NCBI GenBank assembly: GCA_029782335.1
Contig: JAKOVA010000159.1
Span: 1-59,080, forward strand
Direction: 5' to 3'
Length of the DNA stretch: 59,080 nt
Origin: Actinomycetes bacterium
GTDB lineage: Bacteria; Actinomycetota; Acidimicrobiia; Acidimicrobiales; Microtrichaceae
Positions within the stretch are counted from its first letter, which is position 1. Each line of letters begins with the position of its first letter. A model generated the notes under the pieces. The model was not told the DNA's origin. It worked only from the letters and a program-made list of their open reading frames with translations, and searched no databases. Positions 27,001 through 40,807 of the stretch are shown one piece after another. A program made the translations under genes and the position numbers.

Positions 27001-30000
27001 CTGCTCAATCGGCTTCAGTTGATCGTCATACACCGTCGAGGTCCGCATCCCCGACGGATCATCCACATACGACACGAAGTCGCCCTGAGCCGTGTCACCG
27101 GCGAGTGCTCCGCGCCACGCGGTCGAAGTCGTGCGTCCGCCTTGGTCACGTTCCAACGTCTGGCGACCAAGCGTGTCGAACTCGACCTGGCGCGAATAGC
27201 CGTTTGGCTTCTGGTCGCCGTCACGGTTCACCGTCGCGCCATTCGCTGAATAGGTGATGCGCACGACCTGCCGCACCGCACCAGCGGTCGGGGCAGGGCG
27301 GGTCACCGACGCCACTCGACCGTCAGCCTGGTAGCTGACCTCGGTCCGGGCAGTCGCGTCATCGGTTCGCAGTCCGGCGGCGATCGCGTCCGACGCCAAC
27401 GCGTCGGTCACCCCGACCAGACGCGAGTACTGACCACCGAGCGCGGCGCTGTTCGCCACCTCCCACGACCAAGCCGTGGACGATCCATCAGAACCAGCGA
27501 CCCGACCGATCTGGACGATTCCCGACGCGAGGACGGTGTAGCCGACGTCGAAGGTCCGGTCGTCCATCAGCCGGACACGACACAGGTACCCCGGCGGCGC
27601 AGCGACTGAGCCGGCGGGAGGAGAGGATGGACACCCGTTCTGGCCGTCGCCCTGGAAGTAGTTACGCATCACACGACCCGACACCGGGTCCGTCGCTGCG
27701 GTCATCCGCCGCCCAACCGGCGAGTTGGCCCACGTGTACACCAGCGCCGACGACCTCCGCTCGTCGACCGGTTTATGCGTCGCGGTCAACGTCCCGTACA
27801 CGTCGAACTCGTGCACCGTCCCATCCGCGGTCGTGTAGATCCACTTGGAACCGCCGTTGGATGTCAGCGTCGAGTCCGAGCCATCCACCGGCTGCCAGGA
27901 ATCCCCGGATGTCACACCGTTCGCCCAGGTGAACGTCTCCTTCGAACCGTCGACCATCACCACCGTCACCGTCCCGCCAGCAGCAATCAGCGTCTGGGCC
28001 GAGGTGTCACCTGCCCACGACGCCGACCAGCCCGTCGGCAAGCCAGGCTCCGTTGTCTCGATCGGTGCCAGCGAGTTGTACGTCAACGACACACCCCCTC
28101 CGTTCACCGTCGGAGTCGCCCATGATGTCGTCCCGTTCCCCGAGGCAAGATTCACCGTGAGCGGCCCGACCGTCTCAACCGGAGACACCCCACCCGAACC
28201 AAATCGACGATCCACCCGGAAGTTCGCGACATTTGAGTTCAGGGTGGGCGGATTATTGAGGCCGAAGTCCTTGGACACAACTCGCCAGAAGTACGTCCGA
28301 CCATCCTTCAATACCGAAGGTGATGGAGTCCAACTGGTGCTCGATTGCCAGTCAGACATCTGGATTACCTCACTTGCGGCGGCCGGGTCCGTAGCAAGAA
28401 AGAATCGATACTGTCGACCATTCGCGCCCGTACCGCCCGCAACTTGCAGTGTTGGCACGCTGTTCGGTGTACGACTGAAGAACCTTGAGCCGTTAATTGG
28501 TGTTGACGGCTGGGCCGGAGTCGCACCACTAATGACAACGTTTGCGCCGCCCCAATAGTCAACCGCGCCATGCGTGAACACCGCAGCAGCATTCGGATTC
28601 ACCCACTCCTGCATGATCCAGTAGCCGGCACCAGTTGGTGCCGGGGTGAACCCGACTGCCGGCTTACCATTCAGCTCAGTAGGGGTGTTCGCTCCTCCGT
28701 ATCCGGCAGTGGGCGGGAAGCTGTATATGCCTCCAGCGCGGGAGAGGATCCAGTAGGCGGAACCATCTGGCTTCGCTTGGAAAGAAACCGCCGGCAGATC
28801 TGCTGCGGGTATCTGGCCATTTGCCCCGCCGAGGTATGGGGTAGAAGCGGGGAATCCGTACACCGCACCTGAGTTGGCAAGAATCCAATATCCTTGTCCA
28901 TCGGGCCTTGGCGAGATTGCCGCGGCCTCCCAGTTTGCCCCTGGTGGAAACAGACCATTGGCTCCACCGAAGTAGCCGGCGTCGCCGAACGTATACACAG
29001 CTCCCGAGTCTGCGAGGATCCAGTAGCCGTTGCCGGTTGGAGTTGGGGCCATTCCGACCGCACGCCACCCTGAACCGGGTGGAAACATGCCATTTGCACC
29101 ACCGAGGTATGGCGCGCCACCAAAGCTGTAAATGGCCCCAGAGTCGGCGAGGATCCAATAGTCATCGTTCGAGCGGGGTCGGGCAACGATCCCCACCGCC
29201 GTCCAGCCAGCGCCGGGCGGGAGGTCCGCTCTACCGGAGTAGATCGCGTCCCCAAAGGCGGCTACTCCGCCCGCATAGTCGATCTGCCAATACCCTTGAC
29301 CGGAGTTCGTCCTCGCGATCATCGCCGATGCAACGGCACCGGTCGTTGCGAGGAAGGTGCCGCAGCAAGTGCCAGATGGCGTCGAGTTCCCGTGCATGGA
29401 CTCGACCTTCCAGAGGTATGGCGACCCGACAGCCAAGACTCCAGTCGGGATCACGGCGGTGACGGGCTGGCCCGGCTGTGCGGTAACACCGACGGTGGTG
29501 GTGAACACCTGATTCGAGAAGCCAGGCCCCTTGTAGACCGTGAACTTGTATGCATCTGCGCCCTGAACGGCCCCCGCCGTCAGGAGCACCGGTCCGTACG
29601 GATCGACCATGCCGTCCCCGGGTGGGCTCTGGCGGATCGGTGCACTCGTCTGATTCGACGCAACCATGCCGAAGGTACGCGTGTCGCTCAGCAGCTTCGT
29701 CGTGCTGTTCCAGGCCCGAACTTCCCATTGGTAGTTCTTCCCGGCCGTGAGCGTCGCTGGGGGCAGGGTCCATGACGAACTCGATGTCGTCTTCGACTGA
29801 ACGAGGGTCCGTCCACCGCCGCCCAACTCGAACAACTGGAATCGATACTCGTCGGCGCCGATCACCGGGTTGGCTACCAACGTCACTTCGCCCGGCGCGT
29901 AGACGACTGCGCCGTCCGCAGGCGATGTGGGCTGCGGGGCCGGCGGCTGATCTATCACGTACCACGTTCCAGGCAGACCCGAATCGTTTGTCGCGGCGAA

Positions 30001-30948
30001 CTGGACACGACCGTCGGCGCGAATGGCGAAGACGTAGCTCGTCGACCCGGACCGAGCCGCCGCCGGTGATCCCTGCACGCCGAGAGCGACCGTGCTGGTG
30101 GCGGTTGTCGGGAGGAACTGCTGTACCAGGAGTTCCTTCGCAGCGTTGGTTCCTACGACGGAGAGTCGGTTCGCCGTACCCGCGAGGAATGCGGCCGGTG
30201 AGTTCTTCCAGGCACCCCCGTAGTTCGTAAAGGTGCCTGACCACGCAGAGTCCGTCACCTTCAGCTCACCGTTCGAGGCGATCAGCCAGTTCTCGGTGCG
30301 GCCATTGTCTGCACGTCGAGCCGCCCCCACGGAGCCGGCAAGTCCCTCGCCAGCGCCGTAGCGAAGCGTCCACGCCGCCCAGGAGGTGCTGTCGAGTTGG
30401 CTCGTCGTCCACAGGTTGCCGTCGGAACCAAGGACCACAACATCTCGGAGTGCGTCGTTCGTGAACTCGCCAGCCGTCGGCGAGGCCGCGAACGACAGCC
30501 CCGACCCCAAGACCGGCATCGGCACCCAGGTGCCGAACGAGGACGACGGAGCTGCCGGGTCAACCAGGGTCTGACGCAGCGCGTACATGACGCCGTCCGC
30601 GCCACGAGCAACCACACTGAGGGTGTTGTCGGAGTTCAGGACCGCACTGGGCGACCCCACCAACGCTGGGCCTGCCGTGAAGGTCTGCGCGGCAATCCAG
30701 TCGACGAATCGATAGTTGTTCGCCGCGGTCATCGCTGCCGACTGGACCCTCCACTCCAGCCGGCCCGACTTGTTGACCTTGAACACGGCGAGGCGGCCGT
30801 CGGACATCGCTACGGCGGCCGGGCGGAGTTCCTTCCACGTCGAGAGACCGCTGTTTGACGACCCCGGCTCGGTCTGGGGCGGCGTACACGCCGCCCCGAC
30901 CAAGCCCACCATCCCCACCACAGCAACGACGCGCCGCAACCAAGACAT
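24040..30948 (-). CDS. Giant RHS/YD-repeat lipoprotein with PA14 and putative toxin tip
   Basis: A 2302-residue protein. The start is the ATG of MSWLRRVVAV; residues 1-21 form a lipobox signal ending VGAAC. In order: a beta-propeller-like N-terminal region (30-330), Fn3-like modules (to about 540), six repeats with YWILADSGA-x-YxFG-type signatures (540-800), a Fn3-like module, an RHS-type entry segment (GVSPVETVGPL), YD repeats, a PA14 domain (about 1355-1490), more YD repeats, and the RHS core end near 2070-2120 (GARQYSPLLGRFLEVDPV). The last 180 residues form a variable-looking tip. Known RHS proteins of this type build a shell around a toxin. It is coupled to the GH18 gene. Confidence 0.9.
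24176..24184 (-). repeat. G9 homopolymer in the RHS tip
   Basis: Nine C on the plus strand, nine G in the coding strand, encode the Gly-Gly-Gly of ATTGGGDMS about 43 codons before the stop. Slippage of one base in either direction reaches a stop within about ten codons, so it is a candidate phase-switch or an error-prone site in sequencing. Confidence 0.7.
28545..29320 (-). repeat. Six-fold amino-acid repeat in the RHS protein
   Basis: Six units of roughly 40-45 codons, each with a Tyr-Trp followed by a Gly-x-[IV]-Tyr-x-Phe core and most ending in a GGAN-type turn. Examples are YWILADSGAIYSFGGAPY, YWILADSGAVYTFGDAGY and YWILANSGAVYGF. They read as a compact repetitive beta structure, probably propeller-like, on the surface of the lipoprotein. 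Confidence 0.75.
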
Positions 30949-31028
30949 CCGCCTCACCCTCTCCCCGTCACCCAGACGCACAGCGGAACAAGATTTACCA
31001 TCCGCTTCACGACCGCACTATGGGGATA

Positions 31029-31052
31029 GATCACGACACCGGCGCCGTGATC
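31029..31052. other. Inverted repeat between dehydrogenase-like and RHS genes
   Basis: GATCACG and CGTGATC are perfect inverted arms around a ten-base loop rich in GC (ACACCGGCGC). It lies after the dehydrogenase-like stop and about 80 bp before the RHS start on the same strand. It could end the upstream transcript or mark a regulator site; no U-tract follows. Confidence 0.35.
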
Positions 31053-31076
31053 CGATGGAGGGCGGATCGACCCCGA

Positions 31077-32072
31077 TCAGGTTGCGGGCTCGAACGTGGC
31101 GGCTTTGACGCCGCGTCGCGCGAGTTCGCGAAGCAACGGCACCGGGTCCGACACCTCGGCCAGGCTCGTCACCCCGGCCGCCAGCTCCCCCGTGTTCAAC
31201 GCCGTCACCGCTGCAACCGCGGCCGCCGCCACCGCAGGGCGATCCACCGCGGCGTACACCACCATGGCCTCCTCGCCATCGCGTTCACCCACCACCTCGA
31301 CCCGCACGGCACCCACCGGCTCCGGATGCGACCGCCGCAACAGCCGGGCGACGGCCCCACGGCCCGCCAGGGAACGGTCGGGCTGGCCCACGAAAGCGGT
31401 GATCGTCGGCACGTCGGGCAGACCACGGTGCACCAGCAACGGCTCTGCGAGGGCACCTGGGCCAACGTCGAGCGCCTGGACCGGGTCGGGGAACCACACG
31501 AGTTCGGTCCCCGGCGACGGGGTGTCCCATGCACCGTCACGCCACACCGGTGCGACGCCACCGACCGCCTCGGCACGACGCGCCACACACCGCGCCCCGC
31601 CGGCGCCCACCATCGCGATCCGGACCGACGTGACGGAACTCAGGGCGTTCGCGGCATGACGAGCCAGCAGGCACGACAACCCCGGCGAGAACGCTGCGCC
31701 CACCACCAACGTCGACTCGCTGGCACACGCCACATCCTCGAGGTCGAGGAGTTGCCGCACGACGTCGGGGTCATCGGCGCAGGAGACCACGTTGCGGCCT
31801 GCTTCGAGGTGTCGGCGAGCGAGCGGCACGTGTGCTGCCGCCTCGCGGGCGATCACCACGGTCGCATCCGGCCGGTCGTCCTCATCGGCCCAACGTCGCA
31901 CCCGGTCACCCAGCGAGTCGACGGCCACGGCGATGCGCTCGGTGTGCTGCGAGCGGAGCAGAACGGGCGGGATGTCGGGCGTCGCGGCCAGTTCTCGCGC
32001 AACCCTCATCCCGACCGCACCGAGACCGTCGACCACGAACGGTCGCTCGTTTGCGATCACGGTGAAGGTCAC
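31077..32072 (-). CDS. Saccharopine/homoserine dehydrogenase-like NAD(P)-binding protein
   Basis: About 331 residues starting at GTG, one base after the stop of the small upstream protein; a longer reading would run through that gene. The N-terminus VTFTVIANERPFVVDGLGAVGMRVAREL contains a Rossmann GxGxxG-like turn, followed by DATVVIAREAAAHVPLARRHLEAGRNVVSCADD, the pattern of saccharopine dehydrogenase-like proteins. The central FSPGLSCLLARHAAN segment is also typical. The substrate is not known. It lies at the end of the gyr-tRNA-Ile cluster where many actinobacteria have other genes. Confidence 0.65.
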   Translation of the reverse strand: MTFTVIANERPFVVDGLGAVGMRVARELAATPDIPPVLLRSQHTERIAVAVDSLGDRVRRWADEDDRPDATVVIAREAAAHVPLARRHLEAGRNVVSCADDPDVVRQLLDLEDVACASESTLVVGAAFSPGLSCLLARHAANALSSVTSVRIAMVGAGGARCVARRAEAVGGVAPVWRDGAWDTPSPGTELVWFPDPVQALDVGPGALAEPLLVHRGLPDVPTITAFVGQPDRSLAGRGAVARLLRRSHPEPVGAVRVEVVGERDGEEAMVVYAAVDRPAVAAAAVAAVTALNTGELAAGVTSLAEVSDPVPLLRELARRGVKAATFEPAT

Positions 32073-32073
32073 G

Positions 32074-32211
32074 TCAGCGCAGCTCGTCGCCCGACAGCTC
32101 GCGCCACCCGCCATTCTGGGGCGGCTGTCCGCCGGTGCCCCGCAGCCGGAGCACGGCACCCACCAGGCCGGCGAGCGCCATGGCCGCAGCCGCACGTCGC
32201 AGAGCTCGCAT
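32074..32211 (-). CDS. Small DLW-39-like membrane protein
   Basis: A 45-residue protein, short but with a good ribosome-binding site (GGAGG five bases before ATG). One hydrophobic helix (LRRAAAAMALAGLVGAVLRL) is followed by a charged tail ending in GWRELSGDELR. DLW-39 family proteins of actinobacteria sit at this place, next to the tRNA-Ile gene after gyrA, and have the same layout. The tail lacks the exact DLW motif, so the assignment rests on position and size. Confidence 0.6.
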   Translation of the reverse strand: MRALRRAAAAMALAGLVGAVLRLRGTGGQPPQNGGWRELSGDELR

Positions 32212-32241
32212 CGGTCCTCCGTACCGTCCCGTGGGTGGAGT

Positions 32242-32318
<77 letters not shown>

Positions 32319-32337
32319 GCAACAGCGGCACGTGAAT

Positions 32338-32868
32338 CTACAAGAGCGTCGGCGGCGACGGCGAACCCGAAGGTGGCTGAGGGCTCTCCTCTTCGATCAC
32401 CGTGACCCAGACGCCCCCGATGATGTCGCTGATCAGGTTGAACACGACGGCCGCAACCGTGGATGCGGCGGTGAACGCGAGCGTGAGGATCAACCCGATG
32501 AGCCCCATCTGACGGAAGAGGAAGTCTCCGTTGAAATGGAAGTTCGACTGCCCGAGCATCGTGTTTGCGGTCGACTCGAGTTTGCTGATCGTGCCGGTGC
32601 TCGTGGCGACGGTCCACACGATGACACCGGCGATCATCATGATCAGCCAGAGGCACACGAACAGCAGCAACGACAGCTTCAGCACCGACCACGGGTCGAT
32701 GTTGCGGATGAGTCGGCGGACCTTTCGTGCGGGGAAGCGCTCACGTCGACGCTCCCCTCCACCCCGTCGTGCCGGCCGCGGCGCCGCAGCGCTGCGGGTC
32801 GGCCGCTCGGGGGATCGGGCTGGCTCCGCCGTGCGCGCCACCGTGGTCTCAGACGGATTCGGCGCCAC
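32338..32868 (-). CDS. DUF3566 membrane protein
   Basis: A 176-residue protein starting at GTG. An Arg/Pro-rich cytoplasmic segment of about 50 residues leads into IDPWSVLKLSLLLFVCLWLIMMIAGVIVW, then a loop and a second hydrophobic pair (MGLIGLILTLAFTAASTVAAVVFNLI). The DPWSVLKLSL motif defines DUF3566. In mycobacteria the same gene (Rv0007) lies between gyrA and tRNA-Ile, as here. Its role is unknown, though the position suggests an envelope or division function. Confidence 0.88.
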   Translation of the reverse strand: MAPNPSETTVARTAEPARSPERPTRSAAAPRPARRGGGERRRERFPARKVRRLIRNIDPWSVLKLSLLLFVCLWLIMMIAGVIVWTVATSTGTISKLESTANTMLGQSNFHFNGDFLFRQMGLIGLILTLAFTAASTVAAVVFNLISDIIGGVWVTVIEEESPQPPSGSPSPPTLL

Positions 32869-32877
32869 GGGGAAAGT

Positions 32878-33210
32878 CTAGGACGACGCAGCCGTGGTGG
32901 TGTGGCCCTCCTCCCCCACCACCAACTCGGCCACCGCGCTCGACGACTCGCCACCCCGTCGAACCACCACGGTGACGCGCTCGTCGCGCCAGGTGCAGGA
33001 CTCGAGTGCGGCCCGGTTCGCCGTTGCGACCGCCGCCGCAGCGCGCGCCCCGCCGGTGGCGGCAGCCAGGGCAGCGAGATCGGCGGTCGCGTCGAGTTGT
33101 GCCCGTTGGACGGCAGCACCCCCGAGCGCCGTGAGGATCATGGTGAGCACGGACGCGACGCCCACCACCAGGATCATGGCCATTGCGGCCGACCCGCGTT
33201 CCGTTGACAT
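32878..33210 (-). CDS. TadE-like (Rv3654c-type) short membrane protein
   Basis: A 110-residue protein with one N-terminal membrane helix (AMAMILVVGVASVLTMILTALGGAAVQ) preceded by a positive, Gly/Ser N-terminus (MSTERGSA), as in TadE/TadG-like pseudopilins of the helicase/secretion neighbourhood. The Asp/Ala-rich QLDATADLAALAAATGG segment after the helix fits that family. Normally such genes lie with tad secretion genes, but none is visible here. It sits alone between gyrA and DUF3566. Confidence 0.65.
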   Translation of the reverse strand: MSTERGSAAMAMILVVGVASVLTMILTALGGAAVQRAQLDATADLAALAAATGGARAAAAVATANRAALESCTWRDERVTVVVRRGGESSSAVAELVVGEEGHTTTAASS

Positions 33211-33278
33211 CTTCGTTCCGATCGTTTGGTCGATCTCCGAAGGGGAAGCGGAGGGAAGCTGCGCGTGGGGTCTGGTGG

Positions 33279-37848
<4,570 letters not shown>

Positions 37849-37901
37849 TCACCGACTCGGCTCCACCGAGCAGCAACCCGGCGATCCGATGGGGGAAACC
37901 A

Positions 37902-37933
37902 TGTGGACAAGCTGTGGATCACCATGTGGACAA
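37902..37933. other. DnaA-box cluster upstream of gyrB
   Basis: Two perfect actinobacterial boxes, TGTGGACAA at 37902 and 37925 (reverse complement TTGTCCACA), flank TGTGGATCA at 37913, all within 32 bp in the gap between gyrB and the DUF721 gene. The 10-mer GATCCGATGG occurs at 37883 and 37940 on either side of the cluster. It may be part of an extended origin or a DnaA-controlled promoter. Confidence 0.55.
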
Positions 37934-38034
37934 CATGAGGATCCGATGGCATTCGAAGGGAAGGAGACAGGTGGAAAGCTTACCACTCGACCCCGACACT
38001 CAGGGACCGCCGGAAGGGTGTGACAGCCACCTGA

Positions 38035-38325
38035 CTAGGGCGTTTGGCGACGGGCGCTCACCCCGCTGATCACCAGGCCCGGCACTTCCTCCTGCAACCG
38101 GCGACACCAGTCCTGACCGTGCCATTGAACCGACTCGATGACCGCCGAATCGACAACCGTCACGATCAGCACGCCGTCGCGTACCGCCGCCGGGACACAC
38201 GCCGCGGCGAGACGACCCGCGACCCGTGGCCAGGCCTCGATCACCGCCTCGATCTCGTCCGCGCGGCCCAGTCGAAGCTCTCGCGCCACCATGGAGAGCG
38301 AGTCGCCGACTGGCCGGGGTTCCAT
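38035..38325 (-). CDS. DUF721 (DciA-like) protein
   Basis: A 96-residue protein; the ATG giving MEPRPVGDSL is chosen over a TTG inside recF. It has the DUF721 pattern ELRLGRADEIEAVIEAWPRVAG and the C-terminal WHGQDWCRRLQEE. DciA proteins of this family load or assist the replicative helicase, and the position between recF and gyrB is conserved in actinobacteria. It lies ten bases after the recF stop. Confidence 0.8.
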   Translation of the reverse strand: MEPRPVGDSLSMVARELRLGRADEIEAVIEAWPRVAGRLAAACVPAAVRDGVLIVTVVDSAVIESVQWHGQDWCRRLQEEVPGLVISGVSARRQTP

Positions 38326-38335
38326 CGGGACGACG

Positions 38336-39454
38336 CTACCGGCGAGTGACGACACCGTCGGCAACGTCGAGCACCTGGTCCGGACGAGCGTCCGCCGGCA
38401 GCGCGGTGGCCGACGTCAACAGCACCTGCCCTGCCGGCAGTGCTCGCAGCAAGGCGCTCGATCGGCTCGGATCGAGTTCGCTGAACACGTCGTCGAGGAG
38501 CAGTACCGGCACCATTCCGAGCTCGTCGATCACGAGCCGATGGGCCGCGAGCCGCAACGCGAACGCCAAGCTGCGCTGCTCACCCTGTGACGCCTGATGA
38601 CGGGCCTCGAGTGGTCCCACTCGGATCTCCACGTCGTCGCGGTGCGGTCCGACCAGCGACACTTTGCGTCGGAGATCGTCATCACGGCCAGCCCGGAGCG
38701 CTTCGGCGAGACCTCCCTCGTGCCACGACGGGCGGTACCGCAGCGACACCCCTGCACCGATGCCCGCCAGCTCATCCGACGCTTCGGCCACATACGGCAT
38801 CAGGCGCTCGAGCAACGCCCGACGGAGCGCAACGAGTTGCTCCCCGCTGCGGGCGAGGCGCTCATCCCACACGTCCAGCGTCAACGCGGCCTCGCTGTTC
38901 AGCCGTGACCCCACCTGTTTCAACAGGGCGTTGCGCTGTCGAATGATCCGCTCCACGTCGGAAACCAGTGCTGTGTTCGCGGGCTTGGTCGCGACGAGCA
39001 CCTCGTCGAGATAGTCGCGACGCACGGCGGGCCCCCCCTTGACCAACACCAGGTCTTCGGGAGTGAAGACACTGACCTGGAACGTGGCCAACAGATCCGC
39101 CCGACGTGCAAGACGTTGCCGGTTCACCAACACCCGCGGCCGCCCGTGGCCGGCGACTTCCGCCTCGATCAACACCTCGCGCTCACCGCTGCGGACCGCG
39201 CCACGTACGACAGCCGCGGCGCCGCGACCCGCTGCGTCGCCGATGACCGGATCGAACTCGGGGTGTGCGGCGACAAGTGCCGCGGGCGGTGCCCCCCGAA
39301 ACGACGAGAGCCGCGACAAGAACGCGACCGCCTCCAGCAGGTTCGTCTTGCCGTGGCCGTTCGGTCCCAGAATCGCCGTGAACCCCGGGGGGAACGACAC
39401 GTCCGCCCGACCGTAGGACCGAAAGTTGTGGAGCTCGAGACGCTCGATGCGCAT
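38336..39454 (-). CDS. recF: DNA replication/repair protein RecF
   Basis: A 372-residue RecF from the ATG of MRIERLELHNF (a GTG six codons upstream overlaps dnaN as GTGA). Walker A is GPNGHGKTNLLEAV near residue 33, the signature segment is ASQGEQRSLAFAL near 285 and Walker B VLLLDDVFSELDPSR near 312. RecF recognises gaps and helps RecA load. Its place after dnaN is the classical one. Confidence 0.97.
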   Translation of the reverse strand: MRIERLELHNFRSYGRADVSFPPGFTAILGPNGHGKTNLLEAVAFLSRLSSFRGAPPAALVAAHPEFDPVIGDAAGRGAAAVVRGAVRSGEREVLIEAEVAGHGRPRVLVNRQRLARRADLLATFQVSVFTPEDLVLVKGGPAVRRDYLDEVLVATKPANTALVSDVERIIRQRNALLKQVGSRLNSEAALTLDVWDERLARSGEQLVALRRALLERLMPYVAEASDELAGIGAGVSLRYRPSWHEGGLAEALRAGRDDDLRRKVSLVGPHRDDVEIRVGPLEARHQASQGEQRSLAFALRLAAHRLVIDELGMVPVLLLDDVFSELDPSRSSALLRALPAGQVLLTSATALPADARPDQVLDVADGVVTRR

Positions 39455-39468
39455 CTCGGGCCGCGTGG

Positions 39469-40563
39469 TCACGACACGCGTACGGGCATCAGGAGGTAGA
39501 GGAAGTCCGACGACTCGGTCGATCGCAGCAGCGCGGGTTTCAGCGCGTCGACCGTCTCGAGGGAGACCTCGTCGCCGGGTGTCACCTCCAGCCCGTTGAG
39601 CAGAAACTCGGGGTTGAACGCGACGGTGAGCTCCGTCCCCTCGTACTTGGCGTCGACCGACTCGCTCGCCTGACCGACGTCTTGGGTCAACGCCAACAAC
39701 TCGAGGGACTCGTCGCCCAACGTCAAGCGCACCGGCGTTGCCTCACGTGCGAGCAGGCGGACACGGCGAACCGCATCGATGAGCGCAGTGCGACTCGCCA
39801 GGAGGCGATTCGGCTGCGACGACGGGATCAAGCCCCGGTAGTTGGGGAACTCGCCTTCGATCAGCCGGGTCGTCAGAGTGATCGAGCCGATCGAGAACCG
39901 GGCGTCGCGCTCGCCGAGCACGAGGGTGACCTCCTCGGCAGACGGCAACACCCGGGTCAGCTCGTTGAGCGCCTTCGACGGGATCAACACGTGCTGGTTC
40001 TCGCCGAGCACCGACGTGCCGGGCAGATCGCGCACCGCCAACCGGTACGAGTCGGTCGCGACGAGTCGGAGCCCACCCGCCTCGGCCGTCATCAACACGC
40101 CGGTCAGGACGATGGGGCGGGAATCGTCGCTCGACGCGGCGGGGACCACCTGCCGCAGGGCATCCGCGAGCAGCGCGGATTCGATGGTGACCGGCTCTCC
40201 CCCGGGTTCGGGCAACTGTGGGAACTCGTCCGCCGGGTAGAGGTTGACCGCGAACTGCGAGCGACCGGAGGTGATCTGTGCCTGGTCGGCATCAGCGGAG
40301 ATCGATACGGCACCGGGCTCGAGGGACCGGACGATGTCGGTGACGAGCTTTGCCGGCAGCACGGCCTTACCGTCTTGCTCGCCGTTGACCTCGAGGGTGG
40401 AGGAGATCGTCAGGTCGAGGTCGGTGCCGGTCAGAACCAGGTGGTTGCCCTCGAGGACCGCGTGAAGTCCACTGAGTGCCGGCGCGCTGCTCCGAGCGCT
40501 CACCGCTCGACCCACCGCGCCGAGCGCCTCCACGAACACGTCTCGCTCACATCGGAACTTCAC
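39469..40563 (-). CDS. dnaN: DNA polymerase III beta clamp
   Basis: A 364-residue sliding clamp with three clamp domains. The N-terminus is MKFRCERDVFVEALGAVGRAV, the middle has ATDSYRLAVRDLP and the end is DFLYLLMPVRV, the normal C-terminal peptide segment. Length and order match family members. It overlaps recF by four bases. The clamp confers processivity on the polymerase and serves as a landing site for many replication proteins. Confidence 0.98.
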   Translation of the reverse strand: MKFRCERDVFVEALGAVGRAVSARSSAPALSGLHAVLEGNHLVLTGTDLDLTISSTLEVNGEQDGKAVLPAKLVTDIVRSLEPGAVSISADADQAQITSGRSQFAVNLYPADEFPQLPEPGGEPVTIESALLADALRQVVPAASSDDSRPIVLTGVLMTAEAGGLRLVATDSYRLAVRDLPGTSVLGENQHVLIPSKALNELTRVLPSAEEVTLVLGERDARFSIGSITLTTRLIEGEFPNYRGLIPSSQPNRLLASRTALIDAVRRVRLLAREATPVRLTLGDESLELLALTQDVGQASESVDAKYEGTELTVAFNPEFLLNGLEVTPGDEVSLETVDALKPALLRSTESSDFLYLLMPVRVS

Positions 40564-40807
40564 GCTGGTCGCTCCCTCTTCTTCGTCCCTGATGTGATGA
40601 CAACAGGAGGTAGTGGTAGTAGGGCCTGTGGATTGTGGAGAAACCTAGCTCGCCCTTGTGACGACAGGGCCTTCGCATCCACGGGATGTCCACATCGTCC
40701 ACTGGCACGCGGGCGTGCCGGCCGTGTCGGTGTGGACAACGGGTCGTTCTCCACCGGTTGTCCACCGGCAATCCGACGGGTCATCCACTGGGGGTCGTGC
40801 AGCGCGC
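40564..40807. other. Probable oriC (dnaA-dnaN intergenic region)
   Basis: The 244-bp dnaA-dnaN gap is the usual actinobacterial origin position. It holds a perfect DnaA box TGTGGACAA at 40731 and weaker boxes TGTGGATTG (40627), TGTGGAGAA (40634), TGTCCACAT (40687), TTGTCCACC (40758) and TCATCCACT (40781). No long AT-rich tract is present, so the unwinding element is unclear; the region around 40590 is the most AT-rich part. Further box clusters lie at 37902 and 42206. Confidence 0.65.

Noticed and set aside
32074-32241. tRNA-Ala after tRNA-Ile
   Set aside because: No second cloverleaf can be found between tRNA-Ile and the dehydrogenase-like gene.
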